Source of the DNA: Spirochaetales bacterium
GTDB taxonomy: Bacteria > Spirochaetota > Spirochaetia > Treponematales > Treponemataceae
Length of the DNA stretch: 64,000 nucleotides
Direction of reading: 5' to 3'
NCBI GenBank assembly: GCA_003252395.1
Contig: QKEL01000014.1
Coordinates: 310,001-374,000, forward strand
Below the pieces are notes generated by a model. It was not told the DNA's origin. It was given only the letters and a program-made list of their open reading frames with translations, and did not search any database. The position numbers and the translations under genes were made by a program. Shown here in pieces: positions 8,607 to 16,816 of this stretch (positions are counted from its first letter, which is position 1; each line of letters opens with the position of its first letter).

Positions 8607-8947
8607 AAAACACCGAACTCGCGCACCTGCTTTCCGCCTCCTGCGTTCACGACCAATGGGACGAAAAGGAGGTCGCCGGAGCCTATACGACCGATCTCCT
8701 GAGCGACGCCATGGCGAACGCCCCGGACGAGGGAATCCTCGTCACCATTCAGGCGCACAAAAACACCGTGGCCGTGGGGACGCTAAAAGACCTGGCGGGA
8801 ATCGTTATATGCAACGGCCGGCCCATTCCGGACGACATGATCGAGGCGGCGAAATCCGAGCGTATCCCGATTTTCGTGACCGCCGAGGACCAATTTACCG
8901 TTTCCGGCAAACTTTACCCGATCCTGGGCCCGGCCGACGGGCGCTGA
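8603..8947 (+). CDS. DRTGG-like domain protein
   Basis: This 114-residue cytoplasmic protein resembles the stand-alone DRTGG domain, a fold found in HPr kinase and phosphotransacetylase N-termini and thought to bind a regulatory ligand. Visible landmarks are TDLLSDAMANAPDEGILVTIQAH in two pieces and the central TLKDLAGIVICNGRPIPDDMIEAAK. The GTG start overlaps the upstream stop by four bases (GTGA), so translation is coupled. It lies 9 nt before the PHP gene. In hydrogenase-associated clusters this family is regulatory or of unknown function. No enzyme motif is seen. Confidence 0.7.
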   Translation: MKNTELAHLLSASCVHDQWDEKEVAGAYTTDLLSDAMANAPDEGILVTIQAHKNTVAVGTLKDLAGIVICNGRPIPDDMIEAAKSERIPIFVTAEDQFTVSGKLYPILGPADGR

Positions 8948-8956
8948 GAAGGCCGG

Positions 8957-9700
8957 ATGGTTATCCGCGCGGACTTTCACCTCCATTCCTGCCTGTCCCC
9001 CTGCGGCGACCTTTCCATGTCGCCCCGGACCGTCGCCTCGCTGCTTTCCGCCCGGGGCGTCGCGTTGGCGGCCCTGACCGACCACAACACCGCCTTAAAC
9101 GTTCCCGCCTTTTTCGCCGCCTGCCGGGCGGAAGGCATCGCCCCCCTGGCCGGCATCGAGGCGCAAACGGCCGAGGAATGCCACGCCCTGTGCCTCTTCG
9201 CGGAATGCGAAACCGCCCTGCTTTTGGGCGAGGAACTGTACGCGCTTATGCCGCCGGTCATGAATATCCCCGAAAAGACCGGCGATCAGGTATACGTGGA
9301 CGAGAACGACGACATACTGGGCGAGGTGGATAAATATCTCGTGACCAGCGCCGACATCGCCCTTGAAAGCCTCGCCGCCCGGGTGCATGAGCTAGGGGGC
9401 CTATTCATACCGGCCCACGTAGACCGGCCGGCGTTTTCCATGACCAGCCAACTCGGCTTTATCGTGGCGGGCCCCTGGGACGCCCTGGAAACCGTGCGCA
9501 TGAAGGGAACCGACGGCGAATCGGGCCCCGGAATCGACACCCTGGGCTATCCCCTCATAACGTCAAGCGACGCCCACTACCCCGAGCACGTCGCGCGCCG
9601 CTCCTTCGATCTGGACATACAAAAAGACCCGCTCCTCCTTCCGGACGGGCGGGTCAATATCGAAACGGTCAGGGCAGCCCTGCTGAGGCGGCCCCGGTAA
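8957..9700 (+). CDS. PHP-domain metal-dependent phosphoesterase
   Basis: This 247-residue protein has the four PHP motifs: DFHLHSCLSPCGD (residues 6-18), TDHNTA, GIEAQTAEE and, near the end, SSDAHYPEHV, with the extra metal ligand in PAHVDRP. PHP proteins bind three metals and hydrolyse phosphoesters; relatives include histidinol phosphatase and the 3',5'-nucleotidase RNase AM. The exact substrate is unknown. It is the third gene of the CBS-ATPase/DRTGG/PHP operon, 9 nt after the DRTGG gene. Its stop is 3 nt from the stop of the convergent acyl-CoA synthetase, with no terminator between them. Confidence 0.85.
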   Translation: MVIRADFHLHSCLSPCGDLSMSPRTVASLLSARGVALAALTDHNTALNVPAFFAACRAEGIAPLAGIEAQTAEECHALCLFAECETALLLGEELYALMPPVMNIPEKTGDQVYVDENDDILGEVDKYLVTSADIALESLAARVHELGGLFIPAHVDRPAFSMTSQLGFIVAGPWDALETVRMKGTDGESGPGIDTLGYPLITSSDAHYPEHVARRSFDLDIQKDPLLLPDGRVNIETVRAALLRRPR

Positions 9701-9703
9701 GGC

Positions 9704-11431
9704 TTATTTCGCGAAATTACGCTTCACCGTCCGCTTGGTGGTCATTTCCAGGGGCTCCTGAAGCACCGTTATCTTGGAAATGCGCTGATAGGGCTGAAGG
9801 CCCCGGTTCACGCGTTCCACGATTGACTCAAGCTCTTCCCGGGCGTCGTCGTCCGCGCCGGGCGCCCCGCGCATGAGGCCCAGGCGGGCAAACAAGCCGT
9901 CCGCCGGATAGATAAGGGCCTCTATGCCCTCGGTCTTAAGGTTTTTGTCGACGATGTAGCCTTTCACCGTTATCTGCTCTATATCGTCGTAATGCAGCTG
10001 GAAGGCGTTCTCGATCTCCTCGGGGTACACGTTCTTTCCGCCGTCGGTGACGATCATGTTCTTGGCCCTGCCCGCGAGGTAGAGATACCCCTCGGCATCG
10101 AGCCGCCCCAGGTCTCCCGTCTTGAACCAGCCGTCGGCGTCGAGCACGGCCTTCGTCTCCTCGACCATTTTGTAATAGCCCTGCATGACCATGGGCCCGC
10201 GAATGGCCACCTCGCCGACGCCGTCCTCGTTGGGGTCCAGAATCTTCATTTCCATATGGCCCACGAAATATTGGCCGACGCTCTCGATCTTGAAACGGTC
10301 TTTCGGGTTAAGCGCCACGATCGGCGAGGTTTCGGTCAGGCCGTACCCCTGCACGAAGTCGATGCCCAACTCGTTGAACTGCCGGAAAACGCTGGCCGCC
10401 AGGGGCCCGCCGCCGGAAATCGCGATGCGAATATGCGCGAGCCCCGCCTTTTCCAGGACCGCCCCGAAAAGCTTCTTGCCGGGGTTCACCTTACACAGTT
10501 TCTTGGTCAGGTAGGAAAGGCCCATCATGAACCGGATCAAGCCGAAAACCACGGGGCCCTTTTCCCGGATACCCTTCATGATGCCCGCGAGCAGCTTATT
10601 GAAAAGGAGGGGAACCCCGAGGAGCATCGTGATCTGCCCGTCCTTGAGTTCCTTGAGCATGCGGGAAACCGCCATGGACTTTCCGAACACCACCTCGGCG
10701 CCCACGGAAAGCGCCTCGATAAAGACGGCGAGCATGGTATAGGCATGGTGGATGGGCAAAAGCGCGTAAAACACGTCCGTATGGTAGATGCTCAGGTTCA
10801 TCTGGGAGATATAGCAATCCGCCACGAAATTCCGATGGGTGAGCATGACGCCCTTGGGAACGCCCATGGTTCCCGAGGTAAACATGATCGCCGCGAGATC
10901 GTTTTCCTTGGGCGGGACGACGGCCGGCGTGCCCGCGGGTTTGAGGGTGTATACGTACGTTTCCGGAACCGCCGGGCTCAGGGAAAGAACCGTGCCCGAC
11001 TCCGCGACCTTAAGGAAATGGTCGTGCTTTTCCTGATCCACGCAAAACATTTTGGGCAGGGAGGCCCGCAAAAGGTTTTCGATCTCGTTATTGTGGAGAT
11101 TATAGTCGATGGGAATGACTACGGCCCCGGCGAAAAGCACCGCGAGGTAGCTGACCGCCCATTCGGGGGAGTTCTTGCCGGATACGGCGATATGGTCCCC
11201 CGGCCGAATGCCGTTTTCCGCAAACCAGGCGGCAAGGGTTTCAATGCGCGCTAACGCCTCGCGATAGGTAAGGGATATCCGGTTCGGCTCAAATACGGTT
11301 AAACACGGCCTATCCGGATAGCGGTTGGCGGAAATTCGGAACATTTCGGGCAAAGTCGGCCACTCGCCGGAAAAATCTTTCCCGCGATAGGACTCAAGAA
11401 AGTCCCAAGGTTTCCTCTCAGCCTGCTTCAT
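9704..11431 (-). CDS. AMP-binding acyl-CoA synthetase (long-chain type)
   Basis: This 575-residue adenylate-forming enzyme activates a carboxylic acid, most likely a fatty acid, to its CoA thioester through an acyl-AMP intermediate. The P-loop FTSGTMGVPKGVM is near residue 190, motif A5 is QGYGLTETSP, motif A7 is GWFKTGDLG, and the C-terminal lysine region TTKRTVKR is present. Start ATG at 11431 follows a GGGGG ribosome site in a 50-nt divergent intergenic region. A second, only distantly similar synthetase lies at 39226-41133. Chain-length specificity cannot be read. Confidence 0.88.
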   Translation of the reverse strand: MKQAERKPWDFLESYRGKDFSGEWPTLPEMFRISANRYPDRPCLTVFEPNRISLTYREALARIETLAAWFAENGIRPGDHIAVSGKNSPEWAVSYLAVLFAGAVVIPIDYNLHNNEIENLLRASLPKMFCVDQEKHDHFLKVAESGTVLSLSPAVPETYVYTLKPAGTPAVVPPKENDLAAIMFTSGTMGVPKGVMLTHRNFVADCYISQMNLSIYHTDVFYALLPIHHAYTMLAVFIEALSVGAEVVFGKSMAVSRMLKELKDGQITMLLGVPLLFNKLLAGIMKGIREKGPVVFGLIRFMMGLSYLTKKLCKVNPGKKLFGAVLEKAGLAHIRIAISGGGPLAASVFRQFNELGIDFVQGYGLTETSPIVALNPKDRFKIESVGQYFVGHMEMKILDPNEDGVGEVAIRGPMVMQGYYKMVEETKAVLDADGWFKTGDLGRLDAEGYLYLAGRAKNMIVTDGGKNVYPEEIENAFQLHYDDIEQITVKGYIVDKNLKTEGIEALIYPADGLFARLGLMRGAPGADDDAREELESIVERVNRGLQPYQRISKITVLQEPLEMTTKRTVKRNFAK

Positions 11432-11468
11432 TGCATACCCCCTTGTGGTATATCGGAAATTTTAATGG

Positions 11469-11474
11469 TATATT
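11469..11474 (+). promoter_or_regulatory. -10 hexamer TATATT, probable leaderless start
   Basis: TATATT ends 7 nt before the ATG at 11482. No Shine-Dalgarno is present. The same 50-bp region must also drive the divergent acyl-CoA synthetase. Confidence 0.5.
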
Positions 11475-11481
11475 CGATATT

Positions 11482-12600
11482 ATGACACAGCCCGACGGTA
11501 TAATGTTGCAAACTACGCCCAATAATCCGACGCTTCCCGGAAAAGAATCGCGGCAAAACGCCACAACGGCCCGGACGTCGCCGCGTATCCTCCCCGCGTT
11601 GGCCGCTTTCGCGCTGGCCGCCGTTTTTTCCACCGCCGCGCACGCCCAAGTGGTGGGCCCCAAGGGCCGCGATAGCGCAAAAACGGACCGAGAGGTTTTC
11701 ATCGAAGCGGCCCGCGCCTACCTGGGAACGCCCTACGCCTTGGGCGGCAGCACCGGGCGCGGCATCGACTGCTCGGGGCTGATCTACCGCGCGGGGCTGG
11801 ACGGACCGGATATCCAGCTTCCGAGAACGGTGGAATCCCTTTCGTCTTATGTCGAGCATATCAACGACCAGTCCCGGGACCGCGGCGACCTCGTTTTCTT
11901 CAATACAACGGGCAAGCTCTCCCACGTGGGCATCTACCTCGGCGACGGACAGTTTATCCATTCCGCCTCCGACGGGCCCAAGACGGGCGTCATAATCTCC
12001 AAGCTGAACGAAAGCTACTGGAGCAAGTCCTACCGGTTCACCGGCAGGCTCTTTAACCCCTCGGCGCCCTCCGGTCCGGCGGTGACGGACAACCGGCCCG
12101 GCTCGGGAGCGGGCGGCGTGACCGACTCGACCCTTGCGCTCAATATGTTTCCCTTTAGCGGAGAAATCGGCCTCAGGGCGAACGTGACGGGCGCGGCGCT
12201 CTGGGATTTCATGCCCGGGGAATTCCCCCTTCGGGGCGCTACCCTGGGGGGCGAAATAACCTGGGCGAAGAACACCCAACTCCTGCCCGGGCTCGGCGCG
12301 GGGATAACCTGGGACTCGAGGACGGAATCATTGAGCGTGCCCCTGTACGCCTCGCTCGCGGGGGTTCAGGGCATCAGGCTCTTCATGGGCACCCAATTGC
12401 ACCTGCTCGCCGCCTCCGGCCTTTCCAAAAAACCTCAATTTCCGGGCATAATCGGCCTTTCCTGGACCTCGCCCCCCGTCCATGCCCTGGGCCAAAACGT
12501 CCGCTTTTACCAAAGCATGGAATATTCTTGGTTCCCCGATGAAACCTCCAATGCGGGTTTCAGGTTATCTACGGGAGTCACGCTCAGCTATGACCTGTAA
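11482..12600 (+). CDS. Secreted NlpC/P60 peptidase with C-terminal barrel-like domain
   Basis: The protein has a signal sequence (about 32-56, ending STAAHAQ) and a NlpC/P60 cysteine peptidase domain (about 70-185). Cys97 in GIDCSGLIYRAG and His148 in LSHVGIYLGDG are the expected catalytic residues, with His160 as the third member. Such enzymes cut gamma-D-Glu bonds in peptidoglycan peptides. The last 170 residues are rich in alternating aromatic and glycine segments and end in STGVTLSYDL, which looks like an outer-membrane beta-barrel. This is unusual for the family. The start is the ATG 7 nt after a TATATT box; a later ATG at 11503 is an alternative. A lipoprotein gene follows 26 nt later. 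Confidence 0.82.
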   Translation: MTQPDGIMLQTTPNNPTLPGKESRQNATTARTSPRILPALAAFALAAVFSTAAHAQVVGPKGRDSAKTDREVFIEAARAYLGTPYALGGSTGRGIDCSGLIYRAGLDGPDIQLPRTVESLSSYVEHINDQSRDRGDLVFFNTTGKLSHVGIYLGDGQFIHSASDGPKTGVIISKLNESYWSKSYRFTGRLFNPSAPSGPAVTDNRPGSGAGGVTDSTLALNMFPFSGEIGLRANVTGAALWDFMPGEFPLRGATLGGEITWAKNTQLLPGLGAGITWDSRTESLSVPLYASLAGVQGIRLFMGTQLHLLAASGLSKKPQFPGIIGLSWTSPPVHALGQNVRFYQSMEYSWFPDETSNAGFRLSTGVTLSYDL

Positions 12601-12626
12601 TACGATTTCGCGGGGAGAGTAAAACC

Positions 12627-13430
12627 ATGATTCAAGGGCATTCAGGAACGGCGATCCAAACGCCGAAAACAACCGGTCGCGTCGGCGCCCTCGCGGGATT
12701 CGTTCTCGCCGCGGCGGCCTTCCTCTCTTCCTGCGCGCCCCGGGCCACCATATCGGTGCCTGCCAACGCGGCCGATCCCGCGGGAATCCTTTTCGGCACG
12801 AGCCTGTCTCCCGCTTCGGAAAGCCTGATTCGCAAGCTGTCGGGCGCCGGGGGCGCGGACGGCGGCGCGGCAGGGGCCACCGTTTCCGTATTCGACGCGC
12901 CCGCGATCTCCGCGAGCCTTAAGGCGGCGGGGATCGGCGCGCAATCGGTTACGGCCGAGGGTTCCTCCCTGGCGGTAAGCGCGGGCATTCCCAAGGCTGA
13001 CGGCTTCCTAAACGGCGCGGTATCGGTAAAACCCGGCCAACGGCTCTTCAGGATTTCGGTAAACCGGCAGGCCGTGGCGGCCGCGATCGGCCTCATGCCC
13101 GTTTCAACGCGCGACTATCTCGATTTACTGATGGCCCCGGTATTCACGGGAGAAACCATGAGCGCCGCGGAATACCGCGACCTGATCGGCGCCGCCTACG
13201 GGAAAACCGTCGCGACCGAACTGAACGCGGCCCGTTTCACGTTGACCGTCAAGGCCCCCTCGCCCGTCAAAGCGGCCAAGATCGCCGCGGCGGACGGAAA
13301 CGCCGAAGCAGCGGGAACGACGGCCGACTCAGGCAGCGTAAAAACCGCCGGGAACGAGGCGGTTTTCGCCATCCCCCTTATAACCCTTCTGACGCTGGAA
13401 TCCCCGCTTACGGTAGAGGTAGGCTGGTAA
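12627..13430 (+). CDS. Lipoprotein of unknown function
   Basis: This 267-residue protein has a long N-region (17 residues), a hydrophobic stretch and the lipobox FLSSC (Cys about 36), so it should be a lipoprotein. The mature part is rich in Ala, Gly and Ser. It has no domain I recognise. Start ATG at 12627 follows a GGGGAGAG ribosome site. It lies directly downstream of the NlpC/P60 gene with no terminator between, so an envelope-related role in the same operon is likely. The composition and lack of repeats leave the function open. Confidence 0.7.
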   Translation: MIQGHSGTAIQTPKTTGRVGALAGFVLAAAAFLSSCAPRATISVPANAADPAGILFGTSLSPASESLIRKLSGAGGADGGAAGATVSVFDAPAISASLKAAGIGAQSVTAEGSSLAVSAGIPKADGFLNGAVSVKPGQRLFRISVNRQAVAAAIGLMPVSTRDYLDLLMAPVFTGETMSAAEYRDLIGAAYGKTVATELNAARFTLTVKAPSPVKAAKIAAADGNAEAAGTTADSGSVKTAGNEAVFAIPLITLLTLESPLTVEVGW

Positions 13431-13523
13431 GGGCCCCGGCGCGGCATGCTGACCGGCCGGCGGAAAACGGTATTTTTTTCGCTCGTTAGTATCGCGTCCT
13501 TTTTTTTCTGAATAATGCCGTTC

Positions 13524-13529
13524 TATACT
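13524..13529 (+). promoter_or_regulatory. -10 hexamer TATACT upstream of the Crp-family gene
   Basis: TATACT is preceded at 17 nt by a T-rich hexamer. It gives a leader of about 50 nt, in contrast to the leaderless starts elsewhere in the window. The 152-nt gap before the gene shows no other clear element. Confidence 0.4.
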
Positions 13530-13582
13530 CGGCGAAGCCGTCGCAATTCGAACAAATCGCATAAACGAAAGGGCAGGATCCT

Positions 13583-14164
13583 ATGAAACGATCGAATGAA
13601 CTTGTCGACTGGCTTTCCCGGCACATGGAACTTTCGGACGATCTCGCCGAGCTCCTGCTCGGCGGCGTTGCGGTCAAGACGTTCCCGAAGGGCACGATCC
13701 TCCTGCGTCAGGGCGACGTGGCGACCGTGACTTTTTTCGTGCTTCGGGGCTGCGTTCGAAGCTATACGCTCAAGGACGGCGACGATATGACGATCGAGTT
13801 CTATCTTGAGGAAGACCCGATACTCCCGATCGGCTTCGGAAGCGGAGTGCCTTCGGTTCACTTCCTTGAGTGCCTTGAAGACACGGTTGCCGTCGCGAAT
13901 AGCCCCGAACAGGAAGAACGCATGCTAAGAGCCCACCCGGAGCTCAAGGAAGTCTGCCTCGGGATGGCCGAACTCATGGCCGCGAAGCTGCAATCCTCGT
14001 TCGCGGGCTATAAAACGGCGTCGCCGGAAGAACGATACGCCGCATTGCTCGAGCGTCGGCCTGAACTGATCCAACGCGTTCCCCTGTACCATATCGCGAG
14101 TTACCTGGGCGTCAAACCCGAAACCCTGAGCAGGATTCGCGGGAAAATCGGCAAAAAAGCCTAA
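13583..14164 (+). CDS. Crp/Fnr-family transcriptional regulator
   Basis: A 193-residue regulator with a cyclic-nucleotide-binding fold (about 25-115, with FPKGTILLRQGDVATVTFFVL) and a short C-terminal helix-turn-helix (IASYLGVKPETLSRIRGKIG). The sensing pocket lacks the conserved cAMP-binding Arg-Ser pair, and no FNR cysteine cluster is seen, so the ligand is unknown. Small regulators of this shape are often paired with the gene they control; here the next genes encode an outer-membrane-like protein and a four-helix membrane protein. The terminal IGKIGKKA-like tail is basic. Confidence 0.85.
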   Translation: MKRSNELVDWLSRHMELSDDLAELLLGGVAVKTFPKGTILLRQGDVATVTFFVLRGCVRSYTLKDGDDMTIEFYLEEDPILPIGFGSGVPSVHFLECLEDTVAVANSPEQEERMLRAHPELKEVCLGMAELMAAKLQSSFAGYKTASPEERYAALLERRPELIQRVPLYHIASYLGVKPETLSRIRGKIGKKA

Positions 14165-14256
14165 GCCGCGTTCCTTTCTTGATTTTAATCAATTATTTCT
14201 TTCGTTCCCCCGGCTATCCTCGGGAGTATAACCCTAACGGGTACCGGAGGATTGCC

Positions 14257-14895
14257 ATGTCAAAGAGATTTTGTTACCGCTCGTTATTCGCTTTTGCCGT
14301 CGCGCTCTGCGCGTCTCAGGCGGCGCTTTGGGGAGAAGGAGACGGGGCCGTCGCAGACGCGCGCTGCGCGGATACCCCGTTCGTGGTCGAGACATCGCTG
14401 TGGATGATCGCCAATTTTTTTCCCGATTCGGCCGATTTCTATCAGATAAACGTGGGGTATGAGCTGGATTCCCGTAACGTGCTGTTTATCGGGGCCACGA
14501 CGTGGAAATACGACCACCCGCTCGGGATTCCGTACGGTCGCGACTTTGAGTCCGACGAGGAGGAATATCCGGGGTACGTACGCGCCTTCGGCGTTGGGCT
14601 CGGGTATCAGCGGTTTCTGTGGAAGGGCCTTTACGCGTCCGCGTACCTGACCCCGTTCCTGCAGACCTATCACCCCTCGAACGGCCCGACGGGCATGGGG
14701 CTTCAGGTGTACGCGCAGGCGCACGTGGGATACCAGTTAAATTTCCTGAACGATACGCTGTACCTAGAGCCGGCGGTATCGTGCAATTACTGGCCGGTCA
14801 TGACCGGAATGCCCGACGCGTTCCGGGAAACGGAATCGCCCTGGCCGAACTGGTTCCTCTTCGAACCCCATCTCAATATCGGCCTCAGGCTATAA
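14257..14895 (+). CDS. Exported beta-barrel-like protein of unknown function
   Basis: This 212-residue protein begins with a signal sequence (MSKRFCYRSLFAFAVALCAS) and continues with alternating beta segments rich in Tyr, Trp and Gly, ending in FEPHLNIGLRL. The pattern suggests a small outer-membrane barrel. I do not recognise a family. The start is fixed by a CGGAGGA ribosome site 5 nt before the ATG; the frame is open further upstream but without such a site. It is 92 nt after the Crp-family gene and 14 nt before the DUF6326 gene, probably one operon. Confidence 0.7.
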   Translation: MSKRFCYRSLFAFAVALCASQAALWGEGDGAVADARCADTPFVVETSLWMIANFFPDSADFYQINVGYELDSRNVLFIGATTWKYDHPLGIPYGRDFESDEEEYPGYVRAFGVGLGYQRFLWKGLYASAYLTPFLQTYHPSNGPTGMGLQVYAQAHVGYQLNFLNDTLYLEPAVSCNYWPVMTGMPDAFRETESPWPNWFLFEPHLNIGLRL

Positions 14896-14909
14896 GGCGG
14901 GGGTACGGC

Positions 14910-15329
14910 ATGAAAAAGCGATTGGTCGACGTCGCGGTGAACACGAAAACGGTTCTCGCCTTTCTATGGATTACGCTTATGTTCCTGTACGCGTATTGCG
15001 ACATCCTTTCCCTGTATCGGCCGGGACAGGTTCAGGCGATGCTCGGCGGCAAAATGGGCTTTCTCGCGGCGACGCAGGGATCGCTCCTCGGCGCGTCGGT
15101 ATTGATGATCGTCCCGACGCTCATGATCCCCGTGAACGTTCTCGCTCCGGCCCCGGCCGCGCGAATCGCCGATATTGCCTTCGGAGCGCTCTATTTCCTG
15201 GTAACCGTCGGGAATATCGTGTCTGAAACGTGGGCGTACTATCTCTTGTTCGGGGCGATCGAACTGATCATCGCCCTCGCGATCTGCGTAAAGGCCATAC
15301 GGTGGCCCGCGATCGCGAACGGAGAATAA
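14910..15329 (+). CDS. DUF6326-like four-helix membrane protein
   Basis: This 139-residue protein has four predicted membrane helices (about 17-35, 50-75, 83-103, 108-130). It opens with the basic MKKRLVDVAVNTKTVLAFLW and has a LYAYCDILSLYRPG loop, which I recall from the DUF6326 family. The function of that family is unknown. A GGGGG ribosome site precedes the start. It lies 14 nt after the barrel-like gene. Such proteins are often found next to small regulators, as here. Confidence 0.7.
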   Translation: MKKRLVDVAVNTKTVLAFLWITLMFLYAYCDILSLYRPGQVQAMLGGKMGFLAATQGSLLGASVLMIVPTLMIPVNVLAPAPAARIADIAFGALYFLVTVGNIVSETWAYYLLFGAIELIIALAICVKAIRWPAIANGE

Positions 15330-15395
15330 CGGGGGTAAGCCCGAAGCATGTGCTATAGTTTTTCGAGGATGTTCGATTTATACGTGGTACGCTTC

Positions 15396-16511
15396 ATGAA
15401 AAAAGCAAATGCTTATGCCGTCCTTCTCGTTCTTGCATGCTTCTGCGGCTGCAGCACCGCTAAAACGGCAAGCGAAGACGAAGGGCGCCATTTTCCTGCG
15501 GTACCGATCGTACGTACCGTCGGCAACATCGACGTGATGGTAGACCCGAACGTTGAGATGATGAACGTTCTGTACCGTCTTTCGGGTTTACAGCCGGATT
15601 ATGTGCCCGCGAAGGAAGCCCTTCCCTTTTACGCCGATTATTATGCCAAGGTGGACGATTATTTTGGGCCTTATGCGTACGGCCCCGCGGTTAGCGCGAT
15701 CCGGTTATACGGGATGGCGTACTTTCGCCCGTCAGAATTCGGAATGTACTTAAATTCTGACGATTCCGATTTTATCCTGAAAACGGACAATGAAAAATTC
15801 ATCGTTTCCGAAGGAAACGCACGGGATGTCCCCTACTATCGGTTTTCGACCGTAAGGAAGGCTGTCAGGGATTTTAGGATTACGTCCGATTATGACCGGT
15901 TCTTTCTTTCCAACGGCGCCGCATACGGGGAAATGATCGAGAAGCACGTACGAATCCTGAAAACCAGCGACTTTGGTTCATGGCTAGAGGATTTTTACGG
16001 AATAGAACAAAAGGGGAAATCGCGCCTTTACGTAACGAAATTGACGGGAAATTACGGAATTTCATTCGTTACCCCAAAGGGGAAGCCCGTTCCGTATACG
16101 GTCGTTCTGGATCAACCCTCCGAGGAAGGATCGCTCTTTCTTATTTCCCATGAATTTTCCCATCCAATGACGCGCGAAATCGTTAAGGAATTGTACGATG
16201 ACACGGCGATTCGCGCTTTCTTTGACAGTCTTTACGCTAAAGACGCGTTTTTCTTCAATTCGTTCGGATATACCGATGGCTGTTCCGTTTTAAATGAAAT
16301 AATTAACCAGTCGTGCGCCAATAAATTTCTTGAAACCGTATTTACCGAAGAAACGATGCTCAAGTTATTCTCTTTTTTGGAATCCAGAAAATACGCATAC
16401 GTTCATGACATAACCGACTTCCTCGACAACTACCAAAACGACAGGGAAAAGTATAAAACCCTCAAGGACTTTGTTCCCGAAATGAAGAGGTTTCTCGTTT
16501 CCCTCGAATAG
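15396..16511 (+). CDS. DUF4932-type lipoprotein with HExxH-like motif
   Basis: The 371-residue product has a lipoprotein signal (MKKANAYAVLLVLACFCGCS, lipobox CFCGC). The middle and C-terminal part resembles DUF4932 proteins, with LISHEFSHPMTRE near residue 255. HEFSH reads as a zincin-type site, so a secreted metallopeptidase is possible but unproven. Base composition is clearly more AT-rich than that of neighbouring genes, which suggests later acquisition. The frame is open to an ATG at 15348; I chose 15396 because it starts a proper signal peptide. A TATAGT -10-like box is at 15353. Confidence 0.75.
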   Translation: MKKANAYAVLLVLACFCGCSTAKTASEDEGRHFPAVPIVRTVGNIDVMVDPNVEMMNVLYRLSGLQPDYVPAKEALPFYADYYAKVDDYFGPYAYGPAVSAIRLYGMAYFRPSEFGMYLNSDDSDFILKTDNEKFIVSEGNARDVPYYRFSTVRKAVRDFRITSDYDRFFLSNGAAYGEMIEKHVRILKTSDFGSWLEDFYGIEQKGKSRLYVTKLTGNYGISFVTPKGKPVPYTVVLDQPSEEGSLFLISHEFSHPMTREIVKELYDDTAIRAFFDSLYAKDAFFFNSFGYTDGCSVLNEIINQSCANKFLETVFTEETMLKLFSFLESRKYAYVHDITDFLDNYQNDREKYKTLKDFVPEMKRFLVSLE

Positions 16512-16717
16512 GAAAGCGGAACAAAAGCCTTGCTTCATCCTCTATGATCCGCAATGTACGCGCCGACATACGTCTCGCGGATTAACCGTTCGTACAACGG
16601 ACAATCCGCTCCCGCACGGGCGTTCTGGCCGCCGCTGCGGCCTTTACGCCCTCGCCCGCCCTTTCGCTTTCTGCGTCATTCTTGCCCGCATTAATTGTTT
16701 CCCGAGTAATACATTTA

Positions 16718-16727
16718 TTATCGATAA
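16718..16727. promoter_or_regulatory. TTATCGATAA palindrome upstream of the hydrogenase -35
   Basis: A perfect 10-bp palindrome that ends 7 nt before the -35 hexamer. The related TTATCGATA occurs at 16775-16783, just after the expected transcription start, and TTATCG again at 16789-16794. The layout suits operators that flank a promoter. It does not match the Rex consensus. Confidence 0.5.
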
Positions 16728-16734
16728 AAGATCA

Positions 16735-16763
16735 TTGAATAAAACCGTTATTATTAGTACAAT
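16735..16763 (+). promoter_or_regulatory. Sigma-70 promoter of the hydrogenase operon
   Basis: TTGAAT (16735-16740) and TACAAT (16758-16763) are separated by exactly 17 nt. Transcription should start near 16770, giving a leader of about 47 nt to the nuoE-like ATG at 16817. Confidence 0.7.
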
Positions 16764-16816
16764 AGCGCAAGCATTTATCGATATATTTTTATCGTTTTAG
16801 TTGGGGGTTACAACAA

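Larger units (their letters stand above)
16512..16816. other. Intergenic region upstream of the hydrogenase operon
   Basis: A 305-nt gap. The first 170 nt hold nothing recognisable beyond GC-rich pieces. The last 110 nt are AT-rich and contain the operon promoter and three TTATCG motifs described separately. No open frame with a ribosome site is seen. Confidence 0.7.

Noticed and set aside
16512-16816. Rex (NADH-sensing) operator in the hydrogenase promoter
   Set aside because: No TTGTGA-N6-TCACAA-like sequence is present; only the TTATCG motifs are found.
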